The notes under the pieces were generated by a model. It had not been told where the DNA came from, searched no databases, and was given only the letters and a program-made list of their open reading frames with translations. From Burkholderiales bacterium (GTDB taxonomy: Bacteria; Pseudomonadota; Gammaproteobacteria; Burkholderiales; SG8-39), in the NCBI GenBank assembly GCA_020848075.1, contig JADLAV010000020.1, positions 150,716-214,715 of the forward strand: a stretch of DNA of 64,000 nt, given 5' to 3'. Positions 46,292-54,052 of the stretch are shown here, one piece after another; within the stretch, counting starts at the first letter, position 1, and each line of letters begins with the position of its first letter. The translations under genes were made by a program, and so were the position numbers.

Positions 46292-46705
46292 TGGCCGGCC
46301 AACCTGCAGGAGGACGCGGTCTATCCGTACACGCTGGTGGACAGCACCGGCGCGACGCTGAACGGCGCGCACAAATACACGCTGACCTGGGCCAAGGGGC
46401 AGATGCCGCCGGTCAACGCCTTCTGGTCGATCACGATGTACATGATCGACCAGGGCTGGTGGTTCGTGCCGAACAAGCTCAACAAGTTCACGGTGAGCCC
46501 ACGCAACCACCTGAAGGCCAACCCCGACGGCTCGATCACGCTGTACTTCCAGAAGGATTCGCCGGGCAAGGACAAGGAAGCGAACTGGCTGCCCGCACCC
46601 CCCGGCGAGTTCATCCCGATGCTGCGCATGTATTGGCCGAAGGAGAAGGCGCCGTCGATCCTCGACGGTACATGGACGCCGCCGAAGGTCCAGCGGGTGA
46701 ATTAG
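46292..46705 (+). pseudogene. C-terminal fragment of a DUF1254/DUF1214 protein
   Basis: The frame to TAG 46703-46705 reads NLQEDAVYPYTLVDSTG, AHKYTLTWAKGQMPPVNAFW, then QKDSPGKDKEANWLPAPPGE and MLRMYWPKEKAPS, the C-terminal DUF1214 beta domain of DUF1254/DUF1214 proteins. These are usually around 350-480 aa with a signal peptide; here only about 138 residues remain, fused at the IS91 junction. No start codon or signal region belongs to it. Confidence 0.8.
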
Positions 46706-46774
46706 GACCAACCGTGGCCGGCGCCCGACCGCGAGGTCGGATGCCGGCCGATGTCCGGAGATCGAATTCGGCGC

Positions 46775-47056
46775 CTAAAGATCGATACGGTCGATGGCCC
46801 AGTCGATACCCGCGACATCGGGCATCTCGCGACCGTCGTCCTTGCCGAATTCGCTATCCATCATGCGATTCAGCTTGCCGTTCATTGCTGCCACCAAGGC
46901 GTCGCTCACCCCCTTCGCCGGCGCGAGGTTCTTCATCTCGTCGGGGTCTGACTTGAGATCGTAGAGCTCGACATCGTTCCAGCGATGGATCTCGTCGACG
47001 CTCGTCGGTCGGTTGCGCTCGAGCGGTGCGAAGTAGCGGGTGTAGTTGTAGCGCAA
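46775..47056 (-). pseudogene. C-terminal fragment of a sulfatase
   Basis: The minus-strand frame reads YNYTRYFAPLERNRPTSVDE, WNDVELYDLKSDPDEMKNLA and then a short tail. This is the C-terminal subdomain of type I (formylglycine) sulfatases, where ELYDLxxDPxE is conserved. Only about 93 residues remain; the catalytic C/S-x-P-x-R region is absent. It abuts the HigB fragment at about 47050. Its presence beside an alkylsulfatase operon suggests a former sulfate-ester scavenging cluster. Confidence 0.75.
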
Positions 47057-47240
47057 GCTGCTTCAGATCCACGCCGCCACCGAGCTCGCCAGCTTGCGTA
47101 TCCCGCCGGGCAACCAGCTGGAGGCGCTGAAGGCCGACCGAAAGGGTCAGCACAGCATTCGCATCAACGACCAGTGGCAGATCTGCTTCGTCTGGAAGTC
47201 GGATGGCGCGCACAGTGTCGAGATCGTGGACTATCACTAG
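47052..47240 (+). pseudogene. HigB toxin, 5'-truncated
   Basis: The frame to TAG 47238-47240 reads RKLLQIHAATELASLRIPPG, NQLEALKADRKGQHSIRIND, QWQICFVWKSDGAHSVEIVDYH: the C-terminal two-thirds of a HigB/RelE toxin. It lines up with the intact HigB at 44528. The first roughly 30 residues, including the start codon, are lost at the junction with the sulfatase fragment, so no toxin should be made. Confidence 0.8.
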
Positions 47241-47251
47241 GAGTTCGAAAC

Positions 47252-47557
47252 ATGCACAAGTTGCTCGAGGAGATTCATCCCGGCGAGATCCTGCTGGAGG
47301 ATTTCATGAAGCCCATGGGCATCAGCGCCCGCCAGCTCGCGGCGGACATCGACGTTTCGCCGAGCCGAATCAGCGAGCTCGTGAACGGCCAGCGTCCCAT
47401 CACGGCGGATACCGCGCTTCGGCTCGGGATGTTCTTCGTCATGGAGCCCCGGTTCTGGCTGAACCTGCAGTCCGAGTACGAGATCCGGGTGGCGGATCGG
47501 GAGTTGCGAGCGAAGCTCTCGCCGAGGATCCGCGTCTTTCGGTCGACTGCGGCGTGA
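47252..47557 (+). CDS. HigA-type antitoxin, orphaned
   Basis: Intact 101-aa XRE antitoxin: MHKLLEEIHPGEILLEDFMK, a helix-turn-helix in ISARQLAADIDVSPSRISEL, VNGQRPITADTALRLGMFF, and EPRFWLNLQSEYEIR. It lies 11 bp after the broken higB, so it survives without its toxin. It is clearly different in sequence from the HigA at 44821, so this is a separate family member rather than a recent duplicate. Confidence 0.85.
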   Translation: MHKLLEEIHPGEILLEDFMKPMGISARQLAADIDVSPSRISELVNGQRPITADTALRLGMFFVMEPRFWLNLQSEYEIRVADRELRAKLSPRIRVFRSTAA

Positions 47558-47945
47558 ATGACCGATCCCGATGGCTGGCCCGATCGCGGGACCGGACTCG
47601 TCCCGCGGTCGCGATGGGGGCGGCGCTGGCTTATCGGGGTGCCGACAACCATGACGGCAAGAGGAACGCCGATAAGACTTTGCGTGAGAAGCACTTGTCT
47701 GATGTGGTGCCGCGGCGGTTCGATGCTCATCCGACGCTCTTGCGCGTGGTGCCGCTGACAGCGCGCGGATGCTCGAGGAGCCGATAGTCCTCGATAGATG
47801 TCGAATGATATCTCCAGTGAAATTGACACGCGGCCGTGTCGGGACCTTGCATGGCAACGGGCCCGGTCGAACTCGTGCTCACGGGTCAATGCAACGCTGC
47901 ACTTGCCGCGCGCACAGCGCGACGTGCTCGCGGGGGACCGGCGCC
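47558..47945. other. Gene-free stretch with inverted repeat and a dispersed motif
   Basis: No convincing gene. An inverted repeat CTTATCGGGGTGCC (47630-47643) and GGAACGCCGATAAG (47663-47676) could form a 14-bp stem with two mismatches and a 19-nt loop. TCCTCGATAGATGTCGA at 47786-47802 is an exact copy of 45347-45363 near the end of element 1. Confidence 0.6.
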
Positions 47946-48902
47946 TCATAACTTCCAGCGCGCCAGCAGCGCCGCTTCGGCCGGCGCGACCTCGGCCTGC
48001 GCCTGGACGACGAAGTCGCGAAAGCGCAGCGCCGCCGAACTCATCGGCTGGACCTTCAGGCTGACGATGCCGTAGCACAGCGACAGCCAGGGCTGCGTGC
48101 CCAGCAGCGCGAGCCGCTGCTGTTGCAACTCGGCAGCCATGCAACTCAGCGTCAGCGCGGTCACGGCATCGGAGTTTTCGACGAGGCGCTTGACGGTCGC
48201 CACCACGTTGCATTCCAGTGAGGGAAACGCCCTGGGGGTGGACTTGGGGCCGGCAAACTTGCGCCCGGCCTGCAGCATCGGCTCGAGAAGACGCGGCGGG
48301 ATACGAGCCGGCGCGATGAACGGGTAGGCGAAGGTCGCGGCCGCGCTGAGTTGGTCGCGCCCGGCCAGCGGGTGTGCGGCGCGGCCGACGAAGTACAGCG
48401 CATGCTCGGCCATCGGCTCCACCTCCAGGTCGGGCTCGTGCCTGAGCGTGCTGATCTCGGCGACGAAGAAGTCCAGCTCGCGCGAGCGCAGCCGCGGCAG
48501 CAGTTCGTCCCAGTCGCGCACCCGAACCCGCACCCCGACGGCAGGGTGCGCCGTCATGAAGCGGCCGAGCGCGCTGGTGATCACCGATTCCAGCGGATAG
48601 GGCCCGCTGCCGACGGTCAACTGGCCGGATTGCAGCGTGCGCTCGGCCTGCACCGACTGGTTCAGATCCTCGGCGAGCTGCACCACTTGGCGCGCGCGCT
48701 GCGCGAACAGGCGCCCGGTGTCGGTCGGTACCACGCCCGCGACAGTGCGCAGGAACAGCGCGCAGCCGATCTGCTGCTCCAGCACCTGGATGCTGCGCGA
48801 CAGCGCGGGCTGGCTCAGGTGCAGCGCCACGGCGGCGCGGGCGAAGCTGCCGTGCTCGGCCAGTGCCAGCACGTGGCGCATCTGTCGAAGTTCGAGAACC
48901 AT
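47946..48902 (-). CDS. LysR-family transcriptional regulator
   Basis: Regulator of 318 aa. N-terminal winged HTH: MVLELRQMRHVLALAEHGSF, then ARAAVALHLSQPALSRSIQV and LEQQIGCALFLR. The C-terminal part is a LysR effector-binding domain (about residues 90-300). ATG 48902 was chosen because it starts the conserved HTH; the 24-residue upstream extension is not family-like. It is divergent from the alkylsulfatase gene (130-bp gap), the usual arrangement for a LysR activator of that gene. Effector unknown; an alkyl sulfate or its alcohol is an inference. Confidence 0.9.
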   Translation of the reverse strand: MVLELRQMRHVLALAEHGSFARAAVALHLSQPALSRSIQVLEQQIGCALFLRTVAGVVPTDTGRLFAQRARQVVQLAEDLNQSVQAERTLQSGQLTVGSGPYPLESVITSALGRFMTAHPAVGVRVRVRDWDELLPRLRSRELDFFVAEISTLRHEPDLEVEPMAEHALYFVGRAAHPLAGRDQLSAAATFAYPFIAPARIPPRLLEPMLQAGRKFAGPKSTPRAFPSLECNVVATVKRLVENSDAVTALTLSCMAAELQQQRLALLGTQPWLSLCYGIVSLKVQPMSSAALRFRDFVVQAQAEVAPAEAALLARWKL

Positions 48903-49032
48903 GCGTCGAGTATATAGGTAGCTTGCGTCGCATGCATTGGACGGATAGCCGATGTGGCCCGACAATGACTTCAATCAACGCCGCCGCCGAACAGCACCGG
49001 TAGGCGGCACCATCCATCGTCAGGAGGAAACC

Positions 49033-51147
49033 ATGCGACTCTCGAAGCAACTCACGCAGCTGGCGGCCGCGGCCGCGGCCGTCTGCGCCGGCCCCGCGGC
49101 ACTGGCTCAGCCGGCCCTGGCCCAGGGCGCCGCGGTCGGCGCGCCGACCGCGCAGGTCCAGCATTTCGACGCCAAGGGCAGCCTGCCGTCGACCTTCACG
49201 ATCGAACTGCGCAAGGGCGTCTCGGCCACCCTGCCCTTCGAGGACCAGCGCGACTTCGACGAGGCCAAGAAGGGCTTCATCGCCGAGCCGCCGTACAAGA
49301 AGATCATGGCCGACGCCGGCCACGTCGCCTGGGACATGGCGAGCTACCAGTGGCTGCTGCAGTCCAAGGACTTCCAGAGCATCCACCCGTCGCTGCAGCG
49401 CCAGGCGGTGCTGAACATGGCCTACGGCCTGTACGAAGTGCTGCCGGGCAGGATCTACCAAGTGCGCGGCTACGATCTGGCCAACATCAGCTTCATCAAG
49501 GGCGACACCGGCTGGATCATCTTCGACCCGCTGACCGTCAAGGAAACGGCGCGCGCGGCGCTCGAGTTCATCAACGAAAAACTCGGCAAGCGTCCGGTGG
49601 TCGGCGTCGTCTATTCGCACTCGCACGTCGACCACTTCGGCGGCGTGCGCGGCGTGGTCGACGAAGCCGACGCCGCCAGCGGCAAGGTCAAGATCATCGC
49701 ACCCGAGGGCTTCCTGCACGAGGCGATCGCCGAGAACGTCTTTACCGGCAACGCGATGTCGCGGCGCACCCAGTACTCGTACGCGGTGCTGCTGCCGCGC
49801 GACCCATTCGGACACGCCGACCAGTCGATCGGCAAGAACGTGGCCAACGGCAACGTCGGGCTGATCCCGCCCAACCTGATCATCACCAAGGACTTCGAGG
49901 ACATCACGCTCGACGGCGTGAAGATGGTGTTCCAGAACACGCCGGACACCGAGGCACCGGTGGAGATGAACACGTACTTCCCGCAGTTCAAGGCCTTCTG
50001 GGCGGCGGAGAACATCACCGGCACGATCCACAACATCTACACGCCGCGCGGTGCGCCGGTGCGCAACGCGCTGAACTGGTCCAAGCAGATCAACGTCGCG
50101 CTGTACAAATTCGGCCAGGAGGCCGAAGTGATGTTCGCCTCGCACAGCTGGCCGCGCTGGGGCAACGCGCGCATCCAAGAAGTGATGCGCGTGCAGCGCG
50201 ACACCTACGCCAACCTGAACAACCAGACGCTGCACTACGCCAACCTGGGCGTGACGATCAACGAGATCCAGAACGTCTACCAGCTGCCGCCCAGCCTGTG
50301 GAAGCAGTGGCCCGCGCACAGCTACCACGGCTCGGAGCAGCACAACAGCCGCGGCGTGATCAACCGCTTCCTCGGCTACTGGGACGGCAACCCAGTGAAC
50401 ATCGCGCCGCTGTCGCCCAAGGACTCGGCGCCGCTGTACGTCGAGATGATGGGCGGCGCCGACAAGATCATGGCCAAGGGCAAGGAGTTGAACGGCCAGG
50501 GCAAGTACAACGAGGCATCGGAGATCCTGAACAAGCTGGTCTTTGCGCAACCGGGCAACCAGGCGGCGAAGGACCTGCTGGCCGACGCCTTCGAACAGCT
50601 CGGCTACCAGAAGGAAAGCCCGACACTGCGCAACATCTTCCTGCAAGGCGCCTTCGAATTGCGCCACGGCCTGCCGGGCGGCCCCGCGATCAAGACGACC
50701 GGCCCCGACGTGATCCGCGCGATGACCACCGAGCAGTGGCTGGACTTCGTCGGCATCAGCATCGACCCGAAGAAGGCCGAGGGCCTGCGCTTCACCATCA
50801 ACCTGGTCACGCCCGACAACGGCGAGAAGTACCTGGTCGAGATGAGCAATGCGACGCTGACCAACATCCAGGGCGTGCAGGCCCCGAAGCCGGACCTGAC
50901 GATCACGCTGAATCGCAGCGACCTGAACCAGGTGATGATGGGCGCGAGCTCGTTCGACGACCTGATCGCGGCCGGTAAGGCGAAGTTCGATGGCGACCGC
51001 AAGCCCTTCGACCAACTGCGCGGCTTGCTGGTCGGGTTCGCACCGAACTTCGAGATCCTGCCGGGCACGGCGCCGAAGACGCCCACGCCGGGCGGCAAGC
51101 CGTTCGAGGTGCCCGAGCTGCTGCCTCCGCAGGCGGCGGGCGACTGA
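49033..51147 (+). CDS. Alkylsulfatase, SdsA1-type metallo-beta-lactamase fold
   Basis: Hydrolyses alkyl sulfate esters (for example dodecyl sulfate) to alcohol and sulfate. The 704-aa precursor has a signal peptide (MRLSKQLTQLAAAAAAVCAG, cut near ALAQ). The metallo-beta-lactamase domain has the zinc motif HSHVDH (H196, H198, D200, H201). A dimerisation region follows, then a C-terminal SCP2-like lipid-binding domain (about residues 580-690). The acidic metal ligand region is around TEAPVEMNTYFP and WAAENITGTIHNIY. An AGGAGG site 6 bp before ATG 49033 fixes the start. Primary versus secondary substrate preference cannot be told. Confidence 0.92.
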   Translation: MRLSKQLTQLAAAAAAVCAGPAALAQPALAQGAAVGAPTAQVQHFDAKGSLPSTFTIELRKGVSATLPFEDQRDFDEAKKGFIAEPPYKKIMADAGHVAWDMASYQWLLQSKDFQSIHPSLQRQAVLNMAYGLYEVLPGRIYQVRGYDLANISFIKGDTGWIIFDPLTVKETARAALEFINEKLGKRPVVGVVYSHSHVDHFGGVRGVVDEADAASGKVKIIAPEGFLHEAIAENVFTGNAMSRRTQYSYAVLLPRDPFGHADQSIGKNVANGNVGLIPPNLIITKDFEDITLDGVKMVFQNTPDTEAPVEMNTYFPQFKAFWAAENITGTIHNIYTPRGAPVRNALNWSKQINVALYKFGQEAEVMFASHSWPRWGNARIQEVMRVQRDTYANLNNQTLHYANLGVTINEIQNVYQLPPSLWKQWPAHSYHGSEQHNSRGVINRFLGYWDGNPVNIAPLSPKDSAPLYVEMMGGADKIMAKGKELNGQGKYNEASEILNKLVFAQPGNQAAKDLLADAFEQLGYQKESPTLRNIFLQGAFELRHGLPGGPAIKTTGPDVIRAMTTEQWLDFVGISIDPKKAEGLRFTINLVTPDNGEKYLVEMSNATLTNIQGVQAPKPDLTITLNRSDLNQVMMGASSFDDLIAAGKAKFDGDRKPFDQLRGLLVGFAPNFEILPGTAPKTPTPGGKPFEVPELLPPQAAGD

Positions 51148-51208
51148 GCCTGCGCCGTCTTCGACGGAATGGCGAACAGCGACGACGTCTGCGGGAATGC
51201 ACCCTTGC

Positions 51209-52012
51209 ATGAAGCCAGCTTGCCCCACGTTGGCCGCGATCGTGATCGCGGCCGCGACGCCGTCCGGGACTGCGGCCCAGACCGCGGAGGATCTCGCCAA
51301 GCAGCTCGCGAACCCGATCGCGAGCCTGATCAGCGTGCCCTTTCAGGCCAACTGGGACCGCAGGATCGGCCCCGACGACGACGGCCGCAGCTTCAGGCTC
51401 AACATCCAGCCGGTGATCCCCGCCGATCTCAACCGCGACTGGAACCTGATCACGCGCGTGATCCTTCCGGTCGTCGATCAGTCGAACATCTTTCCCGGCG
51501 CGGGCAACCAGTCGGGTCTGGCTGACACGGTCGCGAGTCTGTTCTTCTCGCCGAAGCAGCCGACCTCGGGCGGTTGGATCTGGGGCGCGGGGCCGGTGTT
51601 CCTGCTGCCCACCGGGACCAACGATCTGCTCACCGCCGACAAGTGGGGCCTGGGTCCGACCGGCGTCGCGCTCAGACAGGAAGGGCCCTGGACCTATGGC
51701 GCGCTGGCCAACCACATCTGGTCGGTCGCCGGGTCGAGCAGCCGCGCGAATGTCAACTCGAGCTTCCTGCAGCCCTTCCTCACCTACACCACGCCGAGCG
51801 CGTGGAGCTTCGTGCTGCAGGCGGAGGCGACCTACGACTGGGAGCGCCGCGACGCGTCGGTGCCCGTCGGTGCATTCATCGGCAAGGTGACCCGGATCGG
51901 CGGCCAGACCGTCCAGTTCGTCGGCGGACCGCGCTACTACGTCAGCCACTTCGACAACGGGCCCAAGGGCTGGGGCGCGCGCTTCACATTAACTCTGCTG
52001 TTCCCGAGGTGA
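51209..52012 (+). CDS. Predicted outer-membrane beta-barrel/transporter-like protein
   Basis: A 267-aa secreted protein with signal peptide MKPACPTLAAIVIAAATPSG and a likely cut after AAQ. The mature part has alternating hydrophobic/aromatic strands, for example WIWGAGPVFLLPTGTND, GALANHIWSVAG and FVGGPRYYVSHF. It is often annotated as neuromedin-U-like or transporter, in the same broad class as MetA-type outer-membrane proteins of aromatic degradation. It ends LTLLFPR. It follows the alkylsulfatase by 61 bp, so it may be an uptake channel for sulfate esters; that is inference. The ATG at 51197 is an alternative start. Confidence 0.65.
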   Translation: MKPACPTLAAIVIAAATPSGTAAQTAEDLAKQLANPIASLISVPFQANWDRRIGPDDDGRSFRLNIQPVIPADLNRDWNLITRVILPVVDQSNIFPGAGNQSGLADTVASLFFSPKQPTSGGWIWGAGPVFLLPTGTNDLLTADKWGLGPTGVALRQEGPWTYGALANHIWSVAGSSSRANVNSSFLQPFLTYTTPSAWSFVLQAEATYDWERRDASVPVGAFIGKVTRIGGQTVQFVGGPRYYVSHFDNGPKGWGARFTLTLLFPR

Positions 52013-52196
52013 GCCCATAAACGCGGCAACTCGCGCAGGATGATTCATCGGCACGCCCCCCACGACGCTGGCGTGCATAGGCTCTGACACGGCGCGGCGA
52101 TGATGCCGGCGATGGTCGTGGGAGTCTATAGATCTCGAAACGTCAACTTTGGCCGAATCGGCCGGAAACCCGCGCCAATCCTGATGCCTGATAGGT

Positions 52197-52216
52197 TGAC
52201 GGTAAGAATGACGGTA
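52197..52216 (+). repeat. Paired TGACGGTA repeats (arm-type site, copy 2)
   Basis: TGACGGTA at 52197-52204 and 52209-52216, start-to-start 12 bp, beginning 83 bp before the core at 52280. Copy 1 begins 84 bp before its core. The matching period and distance argue against chance. Confidence 0.6.
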
Positions 52217-52279
52217 AATATCTGCGAAGCACCATCCAATGGCTCGCCAATAAACAGTCTGGAACGCTCGTTGATGAAC

Positions 52280-52290
52280 GAGTGGGAGTA
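52280..52290 (+). other. Attachment-site core 3, boundary of elements 2 and 3
   Basis: GAGTGGGAGTA followed by C, one base short of the 12-bp core in guaA. It immediately precedes the promoter region of the abiE/TOTE operon. The reading of guaA-like residues does not extend upstream here, so this copy is more diverged than core 2. Confidence 0.65.
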
Positions 52291-52300
52291 CCCCAAATCT

Positions 52301-52341
52301 TATGCAAAACAATTGATTTATTGTCGAGTTTTGCGTATGGT
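52301..52341 (+). promoter_or_regulatory. Inverted-repeat operator and promoter of the abiE operon
   Basis: TATGCAAAAC (52301-52310) and GTTTTGCGTA (52328-52337) form a 10-bp inverted repeat with one mismatch and a 17-bp spacer. Inside and overlapping it are TTGATT (52313-52318), 17 bp and TATGGT (52336-52341), a sigma70-like promoter. AbiEi proteins are known to repress their own operon by binding promoter inverted repeats. The predicted RNA start falls at the abiEi ATG, implying little or no leader. Confidence 0.6.
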
Positions 52342-52346
52342 GAAGG

Positions 52347-53165
52347 ATGGCTTCTCTCGAGTCCTACCTCGGCGGTCTGCTCGCGCGCGGCCGAGCCTAC
52401 TTCTCCCGGGATGAGGTAGCGGCTGCGCTCGGCCTGCGACCGTCGGCACTGGCGGCGGCAATCACGCGTGCGATCAACAAGCGCCGCCTGGCAAATCCCA
52501 GGCACGGCTTCTATCTCATCCTTCGCCCCGAAGATCAGATCGCCGGCGCGCCCGACCCCGTGGAGTGGATCGATCCACTGATGAAACATCAGGGGATCGA
52601 CTACCGCATCTCGCTCCTGCGTGCTGCTGCGTTCCACGGCGCTTCGCACCAGGCCAGCATGGTCTTCCAGGTCGTCGTTCCGCGGCAAGTGCGGGACTTC
52701 GATCTGGGTCGTCACCGCCTGCAGTTCCTGTATCAGGCGCCGAGGGCGTTCACCCAGGTCAATCAGCCGGCGTTGATCGGCCAGATGAAGAGCGACGCCG
52801 GCTTTGCCACGGTGGCTGGTGTGGAACTAACGCTGCTCGACTGCGTGCGCTACTTCCACAAGGCCGCTGGCCTCAACGGAGTCGCACAGATCGTCAAGGA
52901 CATTGGCGCCGAGGCCAGCCCGCGCCTGCTGCATAAGGCGGCTGAGGCCTACGAAAACTCCACAGTCCGCCGGCTGGGATACCTGCTCGACCTGGCGGGA
53001 CACGCGCGTCAGGCCGATGCGTTGCAAGCCTTCGTGAAGCGCGCCAAGACGGCGCTGCCGCTCGATCCGTCCGTCAGGCCGCTCATGAAGGTATTGGAGC
53101 AGCCAGGCGAGCGAAATCCAAGGTGGAGACTTCTGATCAATGAGGCGGTGGAGCTCGCAGAGTGA
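52347..53165 (+). CDS. abiEi: AbiEi-family type IV antitoxin
   Basis: A 272-aa protein with the AbiEi plan. An N-terminal winged helix (MASLESYLGGLLARGRAYFS, then RDEVAAALGLRPSALAAAIT) binds the operator, and the KRRLANPRHGFYLILRPED segment leads into the C-terminal antitoxin domain (AbiEi_3/4 type). ATG 52347 is forced by an in-frame stop just upstream. In AbiE systems the antitoxin does not bind the toxin but counteracts it and autoregulates. It overlaps abiEii by 4 bp (GTGA). First gene of a four-gene coupled operon. Confidence 0.85.
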   Translation: MASLESYLGGLLARGRAYFSRDEVAAALGLRPSALAAAITRAINKRRLANPRHGFYLILRPEDQIAGAPDPVEWIDPLMKHQGIDYRISLLRAAAFHGASHQASMVFQVVVPRQVRDFDLGRHRLQFLYQAPRAFTQVNQPALIGQMKSDAGFATVAGVELTLLDCVRYFHKAAGLNGVAQIVKDIGAEASPRLLHKAAEAYENSTVRRLGYLLDLAGHARQADALQAFVKRAKTALPLDPSVRPLMKVLEQPGERNPRWRLLINEAVELAE

Positions 53166-54052
53166 TTCCCTCCGCCTTCCTGCTGGCGTGGAGCGCAACA
53201 GCGCCTTGGCCGGACCTGCGGCAGGTCGAGCAGGACCTGATCATCTGTCGCGCCCTGTGCGACCTGTTCAATGCGCCGGCATTGAAGGGAAAGATTGCGT
53301 TCCGCGGCGGCACAGCCATCCACAAGCTGCTCTTCAAGCGACCGTTGCGCTACTCGGAGGATATCGACCTGATCCAGACGCATCCCGAGCCCATCGGCGG
53401 CACGGTCGATGCAATTCGTGCGGCGCTGTCGTGGCTCGGGAAATGCAGCCGGGAGCAGGCCGGGCACTCGATGCACCTGGTGTTCAGGTTCACGCCCGAG
53501 GTCGATGCGCAGGCGACGCTCAAGCTGAAGGTCGAGATCAACACCCGGGAGCACGGGAGCTTGCTTGGTGTTCGACGCTATCCGTTCGCCGTGGAAAACG
53601 AATGGTACCGCGGAAGGGCGGAGATCGCCTCCTTCGAGCCCGAGGAACTGTTCGGCACGAAGCTGCGCGCGCTGCTGCAGCGTCGCAGAAACCGTGACCT
53701 GTTCGATCTGCACCAGGGACTCGAGCAGGTGCGTCTGGCTCCGGAAAAGGTTACCGCCTGCTTCGAACACTACCTGGCACAGGAGGGCAAGCCGATCACG
53801 CGAGCGATGGCCGAGCAGCGCATGCTGGAGAAGCTGACGCGAAGCCTGACCGAGGACGTCGCGCCCATGCTGCCAGCGGGCGTCCGCTGGAGCGATGAGG
53901 ATGCGACCCAGGCGTTCGAGCGCGTCTGGACGGAACTGATCCCGCGAATCAGCGGGGACCCATGGAAGCTCTCCGCTGCGGTCACCGAGGAATTGCGGGC
54001 AGCGCGATATCCGGCGCTGCTGATTCCCCGAGACCGGCAAAGGCCGCAATGA
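53162..54052 (+). CDS. abiEii: AbiEii-family nucleotidyltransferase toxin
   Basis: A 296-aa DNA-polymerase-beta-like nucleotidyltransferase. The catalytic block is FRGGTAIHKLL (GG 49-50) followed by RYSEDIDL with D67 and D69. LKLKVEINTRE and ELFGTKLRALLQRRRNRDLF supply the later conserved acid/lysine positions. AbiEii-like toxins transfer nucleotides, in some cases to tRNA acceptor stems, stopping growth during phage infection. GTG 53162 overlaps abiEi; its TGA overlaps the next gene's ATG (ATGA), so this AbiE pair is tied to the helicase genes. Confidence 0.87.
   Translation: MIPSAFLLAWSATAPWPDLRQVEQDLIICRALCDLFNAPALKGKIAFRGGTAIHKLLFKRPLRYSEDIDLIQTHPEPIGGTVDAIRAALSWLGKCSREQAGHSMHLVFRFTPEVDAQATLKLKVEINTREHGSLLGVRRYPFAVENEWYRGRAEIASFEPEELFGTKLRALLQRRRNRDLFDLHQGLEQVRLAPEKVTACFEHYLAQEGKPITRAMAEQRMLEKLTRSLTEDVAPMLPAGVRWSDEDATQAFERVWTELIPRISGDPWKLSAAVTEELRAARYPALLIPRDRQRPQ

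Larger units (their letters stand above)
52013..52346. other. Gene-free junction between element 2 and element 3
   Basis: No gene is seen. In order it holds ATAGATCTCGAAA (52128-52140), the TGACGGTA doublet (52197-52216), the third attachment core (52280-52290) and the abiE operator/promoter. The order motif-doublet-core is the same as at the end of element 1. Confidence 0.65.
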
